From assembly GCA_018136815.1 (NCBI GenBank), contig CM030936.1:4643707-4707706 (forward strand): a stretch of 64,000 nucleotides of DNA, written 5' to 3'. The position numbers were made by a program, and so were the translations under genes. The notes under the pieces were generated by a model that made no database searches, was not told where the DNA came from, and saw only the letters and a program-made list of their open reading frames with translations. Source of the stretch: Isochrysis galbana. Lineage: Eukaryota; Haptophyta; Isochrysidales; Isochrysidaceae. Positions 38,818 through 49,511 of this stretch are shown piece after piece (the stretch's first letter is position 1; every line of letters starts with the position of its first letter).

Positions 38818-39379
38818 ATGTCCTCTCATCCCGACCCGCTCCAGCCTCCCGGCCAGCCCAAGCCGAGGAAGCTGATGGGCATCGTATACAACACAAAGGT
38901 GAGGGGAAAGAGGGGAAGGGGGCACCTCAAGCTGAATCGGAGAGGAACGAGGGGTTGAGCCCACACTTTCGTTGTATGCCTCTCCCTGTAGTCCATGCTC
39001 TTCTGGAGCTTCGTCTTCTTTGTGCCGCCGCTCGTCATGGTCGCTTTTAACGGCGGGCGCCTATCCATGAGCCGCGAGGAGCTACTTGCCACAGAGACTG
39101 CACGGCGAAAGGTGTGCTTGTGCCGTGCGCGTCGCCATTCGAGGGTCCAGTCCTCCTCACATTGGCTCGCGCGTTCTTTGACCTGTGTTATCCCCTTTTG
39201 CACTGCAGTTAAAGAAGGACGAGGAGCGAGAGGAGGACGAGAAGCAGGCGATGAATCGCGTGCTCTTCGAGGCGAACGATAGCTCCAATGGCTTTAGGCA
39301 GAGTTGGGCGATCAAGCGCGACCAAGAACGCGAGCGCAGGAGGCTCGAGCGCGAGCTGGCCAAGCAGCAAGAGTCTTGA
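38818..39379 (+). CDS. small single-pass membrane protein
   Basis: Three exons, 38818-38898, 38992-39111 and 39209-39379, all phase 0 (AAG|GTGAGG ... CTGTAG; AAG|GTGTGC ... CTGCAG), giving 123 residues. Residues 1-27 are Pro/Lys-rich. A membrane segment follows at the exon 2 start (SMLFWSFVFFVPPLVMVAF), then a short loop and a highly charged helix (KKDEEREEDEKQ; KRDQERERRRLERELAKQQ), probably coiled coil. All the exons are tiny and would be missed by single-frame search. Topology is likely N-terminus in or out with a cytosolic helical tail. I do not recognise the family. Confidence 0.6.
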
Positions 39380-40070
39380 CATTTGCGCAGTGACGCAGGG
39401 CACCCTGAGCTGTCCTGCGTGTGCCGCCTGAGCGCACTTTGCCAGATGCACTACGTTTCATACGTATCGCATGAATAGTGCCAGACGTCGCCTTCCTTGA
39501 CTGACGATAATGTATGAGAGCGCGGGCATGCCCGTGGTGACGGTGATGTTGGAGCCGGCGGAACTAAGATTCTTCGCCGGCAGGCTGGATGTGGGCGAAC
39601 CCGCGATGGCGGCGTCGTTGGTTGACATGTGGCAATTGCTCTACTATCGACATTCTAGTGCTTGGTAGCGCTTGGATCGATCGGCGCACAACATAAGAAC
39701 ACGTGACGATCATGATGCTCACCACTAGCCGCAGCATAAGTAAGTGGATGACAGTTCACGCGTCTGCAGGAGAAATTCGTTACGGCCGCACGCCACTCCA
39801 TTGCTGCCACTTGGGCTAGTAACAACATGGATTTGGGGCGAACCGGATATTGTAACCGCACATGCGGCCGTAGACCCACTACTTACACGTAGCATACTTT
39901 CTACACCCCCACTCGTCCAGCCCTTCACTCCCCGCCATCAGGCGGCTCCCCGCGTGCACTACTAGGGGGATTGGGGTGAAAGGCTTAGGCTTAGGTATGG
40001 TCCGGTGGCCCGCGCCATCCCCTAGTGATCCGTTCCCCCTCCCCATCGTGTTCACACATAGTTTACACGG
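39380..40070. other. intergenic, no gene seen
   Basis: 3' region of the small membrane protein gene and unremarkable DNA. No repeat recognised before the retrotransposon leader at 40075. Confidence 0.4.
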
Positions 40071-40074
40071 GGAC

Positions 40075-40145
40075 AACTATCGTTCAAACGATAGGGTTAT
40101 GGAGCTGCCCTCTCCATCCCACCCCGCCGCGCCGGGCCGACCAAG
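40075..40145 (+). mobile_element. diverged 5' end of MERAP-family retrotransposon (copy f)
   Basis: The hairpin AACTATCGTTCAAACGATAG is followed by ATG at 40099 and MELPSPSHPAAPGRPS, similar to the leader and start of copy e (49545). Similarity stops within about 15 codons, where the sequence passes into a minus-strand repeat. Confidence 0.5.
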
Positions 40146-40202
40146 TCATAACGGACGCCACGCAACCGCAGCGACCGCCTCATGCTCATGCAGAGATGCA
40201 GA

Positions 40203-40745
40203 GCTGACGAATTGGGATGGCCCAGACCCAGAGGACCTGAGGGCAATGAGGAGGGTGGCAAGCCGGCGGCAGGCGCGGCTGAAAAGACGACTTCGGAGAC
40301 GATGACGGGCTGCAGCCCGTCAGCAAAGGAAGGCGGGCAGGCGGGATTGGGTGAGGGCGAGGACTGCGGTAATCGACTCCAAAGATTCCGATGCTTGACG
40401 AGCGAGCCTATCGATTGCATGTTGGCGGCGAGCGGTGAGGGTGGATGAAGTAACCGCGGCGGCAACTATGTCGGGAATTTCAGAAGAATCGAAAGAATGG
40501 GCGTCACTCTTCTCGAGATGGAGAGGATCGTGATCGGGCTTGAGAGCAACTAAGCGGGATAAGCCGTCGGCGTCCCAGTGAGTGACTCCAGGCTCCAGGT
40601 TTGTGCACGACGTCGAATCGATATTCGGCTAGCTTTAGGACCCATCGCATGAGGCGCGAGGCTGGACCACCGGTGACTTGATCTTTCATCGTGTGAAGCC
40701 AGCGCAAAGCTGAATGGTCTACGACGAGGGTGAAGTGTCGACGGA
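40203..40745 (-). pseudogene. Ty3/gypsy RNase H relic joined to MSAPSSRSPSP-family sequence
   Basis: The minus strand gives FTLVVDHSALRWLHTMKDQ, RLMRWVLKLAEYRFDVVHKPG, and after a one-base frameshift DADGLSRLVALKPD, the RNase H end of Ty3/gypsy pol. The same frame then continues without a stop into SPSPNPACPPSF, LQPVI and GLPPSSLPSGPLG. Those bases match 58316-58410 and the start of the dispersed family at 59190. It is dead: it has the frameshift and lacks reverse transcriptase and integrase motifs. G-rich imperfect repeats lie upstream at 40740-40910. Confidence 0.65.
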
Positions 40746-41445
40746 ACAGCGCGCGGGGGGGGGGGGGAACGAACGCCGGCCGGAGGAAACGAACCGCGCG
40801 CGGAGGAGAAGAACCTCGCGCGGGGGGGGAATAATATAACGGCCGAAGGCGACGGATGGCACGCCGAGGAAATGAACCTGCCGCGGGGGGGGGGCGAGGG
40901 ACCGAGGGCACGGCGGGGCAGCGTGGGAGGGCGCGAGGCCGATCTCGGAGCGAGATCGCGTCCTTTCCCTCGCGGAGCGCGGAGAGACCCCCCACGAGAT
41001 ATCTTGGGACCGGAGAATGTTTTGGACGAATCTTCCTGCCGTCGGCCGAGGAGAGGCGGACGGAGAGAAAGAGAGAGCGAGTCTCGCAGAGCGACTGCAG
41101 AACGAGAAGTCGAAGTCATGCCGGTTTATTACCTTAAACGAGCCAACAATTATAGTAACAGCAAAAACAAAATTCGAATCGCAAATTTCGAGACCAAAAT
41201 CTGCAAACCTGGACTTGAGACCATGGGGAATCCGAATCTATGTGTCTTGTGCGTCAGTGGCAACACGGGGAACTGTTCAATTGTAATTGTGAGCGCGTAC
41301 CTTACACGAATATTCATGCCTACAGCCTTCAGATGTCAGATGGGCAAGAATACAACAACATCGAGCGGACGGCGAGAGGCGAAGGCGAGTGAGAGGGGTG
41401 CTGTGGTGGCAAGGGCTGACGAGAGCGAGAGCGACGGATGACGAC

Positions 41446-41788
41446 TAATAAAAAATTTTCCAACCGGGAAGATGCGCACCTGCACTGAGCCGCTGGCCGA
41501 TGCGGCACGCCGACGCAGGTGAAGACGCTCGTGAAGGTGTCCCTGCAGGCCCTGCAGAGACCCCGGGTGGTGTGCCCCACCACTTGATCAATTTTGGCTC
41601 TCAACTTGCAATCCCACGGGAGCACGATCAACAGCCACCTTGGCGGGCTACTGGCCGCCCAGCGCGCCCCGTTCACCATGTCTTCACCTGCACCTGCACT
41701 TCCTGCACTCTCACCTTCACCTGCACCTTCACTGAAGATAAAACTTCGGGCACCAGCACCTTCCCAGTTGGAAAATTTTTTTATTGAC
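41446..41788. mobile_element. MITE with 26-28 bp terminal inverted repeats and 7-bp target duplication
   Basis: Left end TAATAAAAAATTTTCCAACC and right end GGTTGG/AGTTGG-type inverse (CCCAGTTGGAAAATTTTTTT, then ATTGA) are inverted copies with few mismatches. The element is flanked by TGACGAC at 41439-41445 and 41789-41795. The 343-bp body has no coding content. Confidence 0.65.
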
Positions 41789-41795
41789 TGACGAC

Positions 41796-42780
41796 AGGAC
41801 GACGGACAGAGACACCAAAAAAACACTCCGACTCTCGCCCCACGACTTTCTCACATAACTCGACTGAAATCGAAATCAAACCCAAACAGTCCGTTCAGAC
41901 GACAACGGACGACGATCAAAGGGCGATCTGTCGGCGATCTCGTCTGGAAGGGGAATCGCACCATAACGACGGAAGTAAGGGGCGATCCTGCCGCGCAGGA
42001 TTCCAAGAGACCTATCGAATAAGACGAAAGAAGTGCGATGGGCCTCAGGGGGAGATACGAAGAGGTCGCAAATTAAAATTAAAGCTGATTGCCCCCAGTA
42101 GCATATGAAGAAACGCATGGAAGATAGCAAATTAAACCTATTTGCGAGGCGCCTGGGAGGATAATAAAACAACTGAGCGTCAGTACCACTACTCTCACTA
42201 GCCCGGTACCAACACGACAGCCCTCAGCGCACCTGCCCGTACACCTTGGCGCGTGCTGTTGACACGGATACATACTCCTATGCACCCCTCCAAATCTCCC
42301 CCTGCCTCTCCCTCGCTGGCGCTCCTGGGCCTCAGGGGCCCCACTCTGCACCTGTCTGCCTGTCGAACAGGGGGGGAGGGGGGGTTGGAGCGATGGGCAG
42401 GCCACAACAGGCCAGGACGCGCGAGGCAAGCGAGCCTGCCAGGGAGAGAGTGGGTCAGCAGAGGAGTGGGCTCCTAGCAAGCTATCAGGCGTGCCAGGAG
42501 CATGGGTGGTTCCTCCCCCATGGCAGGGGAGGAGTGGAGAGAGAGGGGGGCTCGTGCCCCCCCATGGGCGAACTAAGTATAAACTGAGTTGACAGAGATT
42601 CAAAATTAGATAAGCTAGAATACAAAACTGCACGTAAACATAAAATAAAAATGGTCCTCTTTCGATGGAACGCGACATGAGATCCCCGCCTCCCGCCGCT
42701 GCCTAGCACCAGCATCCGTATAGCATCAGCAGGCCCACTCGATATGATCTGGGCCTATCGAACATCGGACGAGCATGCGA
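41796..42780. other. intergenic, repeat pieces, no gene
   Basis: Contains the dispersed repeat described at 42168 and G-rich stretches. Nothing coding is supported. Confidence 0.35.
42168..42275 (+). repeat. dispersed repeat, copy 1 (second copy at 63666-63770)
   Basis: About 105 bp shared in the same orientation: AATAAAACAACTGAGCGTCA here and AATAAAACATCTGAGCGTTA there, followed in both by ACTAGCCCGGTAC and CTCAGCGCACCTGCCCGTAC. Identity by eye is about 80%. No coding potential and no tRNA-like boxes. Confidence 0.7.
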
Positions 42781-43055
42781 ATGAGATCTCGATCTCCGCA
42801 TTGTGTACCGTCTCACGTCTCATGTGATCTCTTGCTCTCTCGATCGAGAGGAGATTCCCCCGTCATCAGCGCTCCCTCGCTCCTCCCGCCCATCCGCCCC
42901 ATCCCAAACGGATGGGCGCGTGGCCACTTCCGTGGAACTTCTTCGGCCCACTCGAGGATGCCGCGCGGGGAGATCAGACGAGAGCACACGAGAACAGACG
43001 GAGATGACCGCTGCGGAGCCTCCGGCTGTCGGCAGCCGCATCCCTCTCCACCTCG

Positions 43056-43920
<865 letters not shown>

Positions 43921-43955
43921 TCACTGGGGATCTGGTGGGCCGAAAGGCGTGCAGC

Positions 43956-45794
43956 ATGTCAGAATCAAGCGACGATGGCAAGGATCACTTTGCTTTCCGT
44001 AGGCACACTGAGGAGTTCAGAGGCCTCACACTGGCAGAGGATCAGGTTGCAGCGCTCAGCGCCTGCTCTCAGCCGTTTGATCCAGTCCCTGGGCAAGTCT
44101 CCCAGACAATCGAGGTAGGCGGGCCGTCATACATGTCATCGGACTGCCGCTTCTTTGCCGTGCAGCCAATGCCCTACCCTGCCACCGCATTCGTTGGCGG
44201 TGCAGCTCATCAGCGCTTCTTGATGTCCGGCTGCGCCGACACCGTCTCGGTGGATTCTGCGACTGCTGTGGAGATGGAACGTTTCCCCGAGGCCCGCCGG
44301 CGTAGACAGATCCGTGCATGGGCCTTGCCGAGCTCGGCCGATCCTGCTTACGTCGCCTACCAGGTGCCGGTGCGCTCGTCTGCCGGCAGGAGCCAGGAAC
44401 TTCTACATGCACCGATTCAGCAAGGGGTGCTCCGGGCAGATCTCCCGCAGATGGTCTCCGTCGCTGCTTCCAATGACCAACGACGTGCGGGACGCTTCGG
44501 GCGCGCGCACACGGCTGGCACTCCGATGCCGAGGCGAATCGCTGGTGCGCAGCTGGCGCTTCCAGGTGGCGAGCAGTCAGCGACGCACTCAGGTTCGCCT
44601 TGTACGCAGCATGCCATTAGCCAGAGACAACAAGGCCCAGTGCCGGCAGTCCTCATGCCTCAAACTCGGCTCCCCTTCAGCCTGCGTTCGCCGCATACTC
44701 CTGCCGGAGCTTCCGTTGGTACCTCTTCTTTGCCACCAGTGCCTCAATCTGCTTCATTGTCGTCGCCCTCTCCCGGAGCTCCCGCCACTAGCTTGCAAAC
44801 GAAGTCACAGCGAAAGAGGCCTCACCGCACTTCTTCAGGCCGCTGTTGTGAAGAGTGCGGGGCGACGGAGACCCCAAAGTGGAGAATGGCCGGCCGGTTG
44901 TGCAATGCATGCGGCCTGCACGCTCGCAAGAAGAAAACGAAGGAGATGAAGAAGACAGCGACCGAGCTGCTCGAGCGCTCTAGCTTTGATGCGCACACCA
45001 GCAACCCGCTGTTCTCCTCCGCGTGGTCATTGCCACCTTCAATGCCGTTGCAGATGCCAGTCGCCGTCGCGCTCGCACAACCACTGGGGGCCGAGCCGGA
45101 TCCGTCGTTGGCGGATTCTGAAGCCGCTGGCGTGGCAGGTCCTTCTCACTTCCATCTTGCCTCGCCTGCGCGATGGCCTCATCCGTCGGTGCAAAGGGGC
45201 TCGTCGCCAAATGCCGCCATCTCGGCAGCTCGGCACCACATAGCCGACGAGTTCCGGCGTACCGATGTTCCAACACCAAGAGGTGGAAGCCTTCGAGTCG
45301 AGGTGGCGCAGCAGACTGAGCCCACCAGCTCCCAAACATTTGGCGAGCACGGCCATGGAAATATGAGCGTTGCCGGATGTAGATCAACAGATTTCGTGCA
45401 GCAGAGCAAGGATGACAAGTTCTCGGAGGAGCCGCGATGTGAAGAGCTATTTCAGAGCACCCTGCCCGATGACGTCTACTTGGGCTCGCCACACAAATCC
45501 AACCAGGCAGAAGAGTTTCACCGCAATTTACTCCGTGAGGCAAGCCCAATTCTGCTGGATGCGCCGCACAACGCGGAGCGCTTCCACCACAGCCAGTTTG
45601 CAGATGACTGCCCGGGTGCGTCAAATGCCTCATGCAACGGAGAGGACTTGCACCAAAGCCCCTTGGAAGACGATTGCCCGGCAATGTCGGACCTATCGCG
45701 CAATGATGAGCAACTTCGAAGCAGTTATATACACGTCGACGACTGCCCAGGCCTAGAATTGGCTGCCTTCGAGGAGCTCGAGCCCCGCGTCTAA
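43956..45794 (+). CDS. GATA-type zinc-finger transcription factor
   Basis: 612 residues, single exon. The start MSESSDDGKDHFAFRR is chosen because everything in frame upstream is CT-repeat. One GATA finger lies at about 296-325: CCEECGATETPKWRM then LCNACGLHARKKK, followed by a basic tail (KKTKEMKKTATELL). The spacing between the second and third Cys is 14 residues rather than the usual 17-18. The rest is Ser/Pro/Gln-rich. The C-terminus (from about 495) holds five degenerate repeats of about 22-23 residues around EEFH...L.DDCP...N, acidic and aromatic, which may be an activation surface. It probably acts in the nucleus as a DNA-binding regulator; targets unknown. Confidence 0.85.
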   Translation: MSESSDDGKDHFAFRRHTEEFRGLTLAEDQVAALSACSQPFDPVPGQVSQTIEVGGPSYMSSDCRFFAVQPMPYPATAFVGGAAHQRFLMSGCADTVSVDSATAVEMERFPEARRRRQIRAWALPSSADPAYVAYQVPVRSSAGRSQELLHAPIQQGVLRADLPQMVSVAASNDQRRAGRFGRAHTAGTPMPRRIAGAQLALPGGEQSATHSGSPCTQHAISQRQQGPVPAVLMPQTRLPFSLRSPHTPAGASVGTSSLPPVPQSASLSSPSPGAPATSLQTKSQRKRPHRTSSGRCCEECGATETPKWRMAGRLCNACGLHARKKKTKEMKKTATELLERSSFDAHTSNPLFSSAWSLPPSMPLQMPVAVALAQPLGAEPDPSLADSEAAGVAGPSHFHLASPARWPHPSVQRGSSPNAAISAARHHIADEFRRTDVPTPRGGSLRVEVAQQTEPTSSQTFGEHGHGNMSVAGCRSTDFVQQSKDDKFSEEPRCEELFQSTLPDDVYLGSPHKSNQAEEFHRNLLREASPILLDAPHNAERFHHSQFADDCPGASNASCNGEDLHQSPLEDDCPAMSDLSRNDEQLRSSYIHVDDCPGLELAAFEELEPRV

Positions 45795-46924
45795 ACACGC
45801 GATGAGGCAGAAGTCAACGGATCGGACGACCTCGACGTGAGCGGCCTCAATCAATGGAATCTGATGGCTTAGGATCTTTGGACGAGATTATTCAACGCAT
45901 CTGCTTGAGCACTCCTGAGCTCATCAGCATACAAGGAAGTTTCACCTTCGGCTTATCGGCCACCGTCGCGAGTTGGCGTTTTGAATGCCCCATCGGGCCC
46001 GGGACCATGTGCAAACCATACCGACCGACCTCCGTATGATAGCATAACGCTAGGTGTGGGGTGTATTTCTGATGTAGACAGACAACAAAAGCGCTCCCCT
46101 GGCAAAGGCTGGGATAGGCTTTGCGCATCACAAACGCTTTGCACCACATCTTCTTTGTAATCGATGGAAATGATCAAATTCGGCGCAAGGAGCAAACCCT
46201 GCCGTTCACCGCCATGCTTGCTAGCGGCTTGTGTCGCAGGCAAGAGAGACGATTAAACGAAATTCTTTCAGCTTTCGAGATTGCTAGGGTGCAGATCATC
46301 TGTGCACGGGGCCTTGTGTACTCGCGATAGGGAGAAGCATCATTGGCTTTTATCAGCCGCTTGCCATCGCGCTTGTGCCTCAGCCCACAATCGCAATCGA
46401 TGTGTGTTTCCCATTGCATGCACTGCCCTTCCGTACGTGGATAGTCCTTCCACCGTCGTCACGCCCGTCAACATTGCTGCTATGTGTGAAATTGTGCGTG
46501 CCTCTTCACGGTCGTGTGTCGCAAAGCTTACTGGAGCGACGCTACGAGGACTTTGGGTGCGACGTGTTCTGGACCGTCATCCTCAAGAAAGCGCAAGGGC
46601 CAAGGGTTCGACGAGCCAATCCGGGCATCAGGGTGCGAAGCGCCCAGGCCATGAGCCATGAACGAGCATGATGCATGTAGAGTCGCCGTGCATGTAGATA
46701 GGAGCCGTCATCCTGCCTGTTTCAATCCGTCGAATTGTGATCTGTACGTATGTAAGCGTGCTTGTGCTTTCGAATGCCATGCATGGATGTGGAGTGTTGT
46801 TGGTTGCGATTGATCGATGCTGTATGTAGCGATAGGAGCTGGAAGGAGGGTCTTGTTCTAATTCGTATAGGTAGGGCCCTACAACAAGTACGCGCTTAAA
46901 AAATCTCCCAAGTATCCCCGCTAC
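45795..46924. other. intergenic, no convincing gene
   Basis: Two overlapping frames near 46281-46671 are open for about 100-126 codons but show no recognisable domain. No repeat is identified. Confidence 0.35.
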
Positions 46925-47365
46925 ATGTGTGGCATGGGTGAGCTTTCCACCCCCTCCGTCCACTCCACAACCACCCTCGCCTCCTCCCCCTTCGGCTCAA
47001 CCACCACCCTCTCCACCTCCGTCAACTCCACCAGCGCCGTCGCCTCCTCGCCCTTCAACTTCACCGCCTTCGCCTCCTCCTCCCTCAACTCATCTCCGCC
47101 CCCGCCGTTGCCTCCGCCGCCACCCTTGCCACCTCCTCCATCGACTCCACCACCACCATCTAATCCTCCGCCGTCCACTTCACCGCCGCCATCAGCTCTT
47201 CCTCTGTCAACTCGACCATCTTCCCTCCGCCTTCAACTCCACCACCGCCTTCGCCTCCTCCTGCCTCAACTCCACCATCTTCCCCCCGCCGTCAACACCG
47301 CCGCCGCCGCCACCTCCTCCTCCATCTCTCCCCCCGCCGTCAACTCCACCACCAGCTTCACCTCA
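46925..47365. repeat. degenerate CTCCACCACCGCC-type Pro-rich minisatellite
   Basis: The plus strand repeats units like CTCCGTCAACTCCACCACC and GCCTTCGCCTCCTCC with many variants. Overlapping frames give Pro-rich or Ser/Thr-rich text that shifts register. It is treated as low-complexity sequence upstream of the helicase gene, not as a protein. Confidence 0.55.
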
Positions 47366-47531
47366 GAGGTGAGAGAGGGAGAGAGGTTTGAGAGAAGAGA
47401 GAGGTTAGAGAGAGAGAGGTGGAGAGAGAGAGGTAAGAGAGACAGGTAAGAGAGAGAGGTTAGAGAGCTTAGGGAGAGGTTAGAGAGAGGTTAGAGAGAG
47501 AGAGGTTAGAGAGAAGAGAAGAGGAGAGGCG
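47366..47531 (+). promoter_or_regulatory. G/A-rich leader of the helicase gene
   Basis: The coding strand here is purine-rich (GAGAGAGAGGTTAGAGAGAG repeated) right up to the start codon. This is the reverse bias of most other leaders in the window. Promoter/5' UTR by position. Confidence 0.4.
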
Positions 47532-49193
47532 ATGGGCCGCACGGTGCGTCGGCCTCGCGGCAAGCGGCGTCGGCACGAATTTGCGGCTTCTGACGCATCG
47601 TGCGAGAATGCCTGCGCGTCCCTCGTGAGACGGATGGGCTACTCCCCCTCTCCTTTCCAGCGCGCCGTCTGGCGCGCCGCAGGGGAAGGCAGAGACGTGC
47701 TCTGCATCGCTCCGACCGGAAGCGGAAAGACATTTGCTCTTGCTCTACCTCCTCTCTCTCTCTCCTCGGGCTGGGACGCGGGCGCAGGGCCTCGCGCGCT
47801 CTACTTGGTGCCAACGCGAGAGTTGGCCGCGCAAGTCTACGCCGTCTGCGCCCAGGGGATGGCTTCCTGCGGGCTTCGGATCTCTGCAGTGTATGGAGGT
47901 GAGAGCTTTGGAGCGCAGAGGAGGGAGGCAGAGGGCGCGGGCATGCTCGTGGCCACGCCGGGGCGGCTACTCGATCTGATGGGAATGCAAGATAAGAGCA
48001 GCACACCCGCAGGTCGGGCACCGAAGCGGCCGCTCGAGCCGCTTGGGGTGGCCAGTGTGCGATATGTCGCAATCGACGAGGCCGACAAGATGCTCTCAAT
48101 GGGCTTGCGCCAACAGGTCGAGGCGATCTGCAGTGCTGTGAGGCCTGCGCGCCAGCTCGTGTTCGCCACCGCCACCGCCACCGCCGAACTCCTCACGCTC
48201 TCCACCGCCCTGCAGCGCGATCCGCTAACGGTCACGCCTGAGAGCATGGGCGGGGCAGTTGCAGATGGCAAGCTGCAAGTCGCTGACGGGCAAGAGAGCG
48301 CCATGATGGACAGTAGTGAGGCCACAGCTGACCGGCGAGTTGGCAGTCGGCCGGGCCCGATTGAGAGCCAGGATGCGGCCGAGGAGGCGCTGCTGCCCAC
48401 TGTCCCACCTAGCATCACGCAGCACGTGTGGGTGGTCGCGGAGCACAAGAAACCCCGTCGGCTATTGCGGCTGCTCCAGTCGTTGCAGCCCGATGTGGCC
48501 GAGAGCGCGCTGCCGCACCGCGTCATCGTCTTTGCCAATACCTCCAAAGGAGTCCTCTTCATCTGCGGGCTGCTGGCCCGGCACGGTCACCGAGCGGCGG
48601 CGCTGGTCGGATCGATGGAACAGCGGGACCGGCAGCAGACGCTCGAGCAGTTCCGATCTGGATTGATGCCTGTCCTTGTCGCCACCGATGTGGCTGCACG
48701 GGGCCTCGACATTGAGGGGCTGCGCACAGTCGTCTGCTGGGACGCCGGGAGTAATCTTGCCCAGTACGTGCACCGTGTCGGCCGATGCGGCCGACAAGGC
48801 GCGAAAGGGACCTCATACGCCTTCTTCTCGCGCAAGCTGAAGCCACTCGCGCCCGCACTCGTGCGCCTGCTCGAGGCGTCAGGGCAAAAGGTCGAGGCGT
48901 TGTTGCGAGAGCTGGCCGAAGAGGGCTGTGCGGAGGGCTGCGCACGCGACAACTCCGACGCGGACGAAGAGGGGCACAACACAGAGGCGATACTGCCCGA
49001 CGCCGAGGCCAAAGCGGATGAGGACCCGACGCCAAAAGCAAACGCCGAGGAAGATCGCTTCGATGTGCAGGCGAGTGCTTGGCTGCTGCGTAAGATGGTG
49101 AGTCCCATTACGGGAGTTGCGGCAACTTTTGTCACGGACGGCTTCAGTGGGTCTCGGGAGAAGATGAAGAAAGGGAAGAAGCAGCGCAAATAG
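47532..49193 (+). CDS. DEAD-box RNA helicase
   Basis: 553 residues, single exon. All core motifs are present in order: Q-motif region GYSPSPFQRAVW, I APTGSGKT, Ia PTRELAAQ, Ib TPGRLLDL, II DEAD, III as TAT within VFATATATAELL (SAT is usual), IV VIVFANTSKG, V ATDVAARGLDI, VI YVHRVGRCGRQG. An acidic low-complexity insert lies between the two RecA-like lobes (about 255-295). The C-terminus is basic (REKMKKGKKQRK), suggesting nuclear or nucleolar location. These enzymes are ATP-dependent RNA remodellers; the subfamily cannot be fixed from sequence alone. Confidence 0.93.
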   Translation: MGRTVRRPRGKRRRHEFAASDASCENACASLVRRMGYSPSPFQRAVWRAAGEGRDVLCIAPTGSGKTFALALPPLSLSSGWDAGAGPRALYLVPTRELAAQVYAVCAQGMASCGLRISAVYGGESFGAQRREAEGAGMLVATPGRLLDLMGMQDKSSTPAGRAPKRPLEPLGVASVRYVAIDEADKMLSMGLRQQVEAICSAVRPARQLVFATATATAELLTLSTALQRDPLTVTPESMGGAVADGKLQVADGQESAMMDSSEATADRRVGSRPGPIESQDAAEEALLPTVPPSITQHVWVVAEHKKPRRLLRLLQSLQPDVAESALPHRVIVFANTSKGVLFICGLLARHGHRAAALVGSMEQRDRQQTLEQFRSGLMPVLVATDVAARGLDIEGLRTVVCWDAGSNLAQYVHRVGRCGRQGAKGTSYAFFSRKLKPLAPALVRLLEASGQKVEALLRELAEEGCAEGCARDNSDADEEGHNTEAILPDAEAKADEDPTPKANAEEDRFDVQASAWLLRKMVSPITGVAATFVTDGFSGSREKMKKGKKQRK

Positions 49194-49511
49194 GAGGTGC
49201 GGCCTCCAGAGGTCGGGAGCGATGGCGAGGCAGTAGACTTGGTGCTTGCCAACATTCGGACGTCGAGCCCGCTTAGTCGTGCTAAAGCTTCCCAATTCTT
49301 CGCCGTTCGGAAGCTCTGGATCGGGCTGGGTCAAGGTATAGGGAATGAGGTTAGAGATAGCGTGAGTACCGCAAAGTGACCACTGCAGCTTCTATTCACC
49401 TCATCATATTATAGCGGGGCGTTGGGCGTGTGGTCAGTAGGCGTTAGGAGGATGTGTGCATATGTGCAACATCATATGCCATATGCGTTGTATGCAATTT
49501 TTTTTGTGATT

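Noticed and set aside
46925..47449. Pro/Ser-rich frame of 174 residues
   Set aside because: Degenerate minisatellite with several overlapping open frames of similar quality and no leader or domain.
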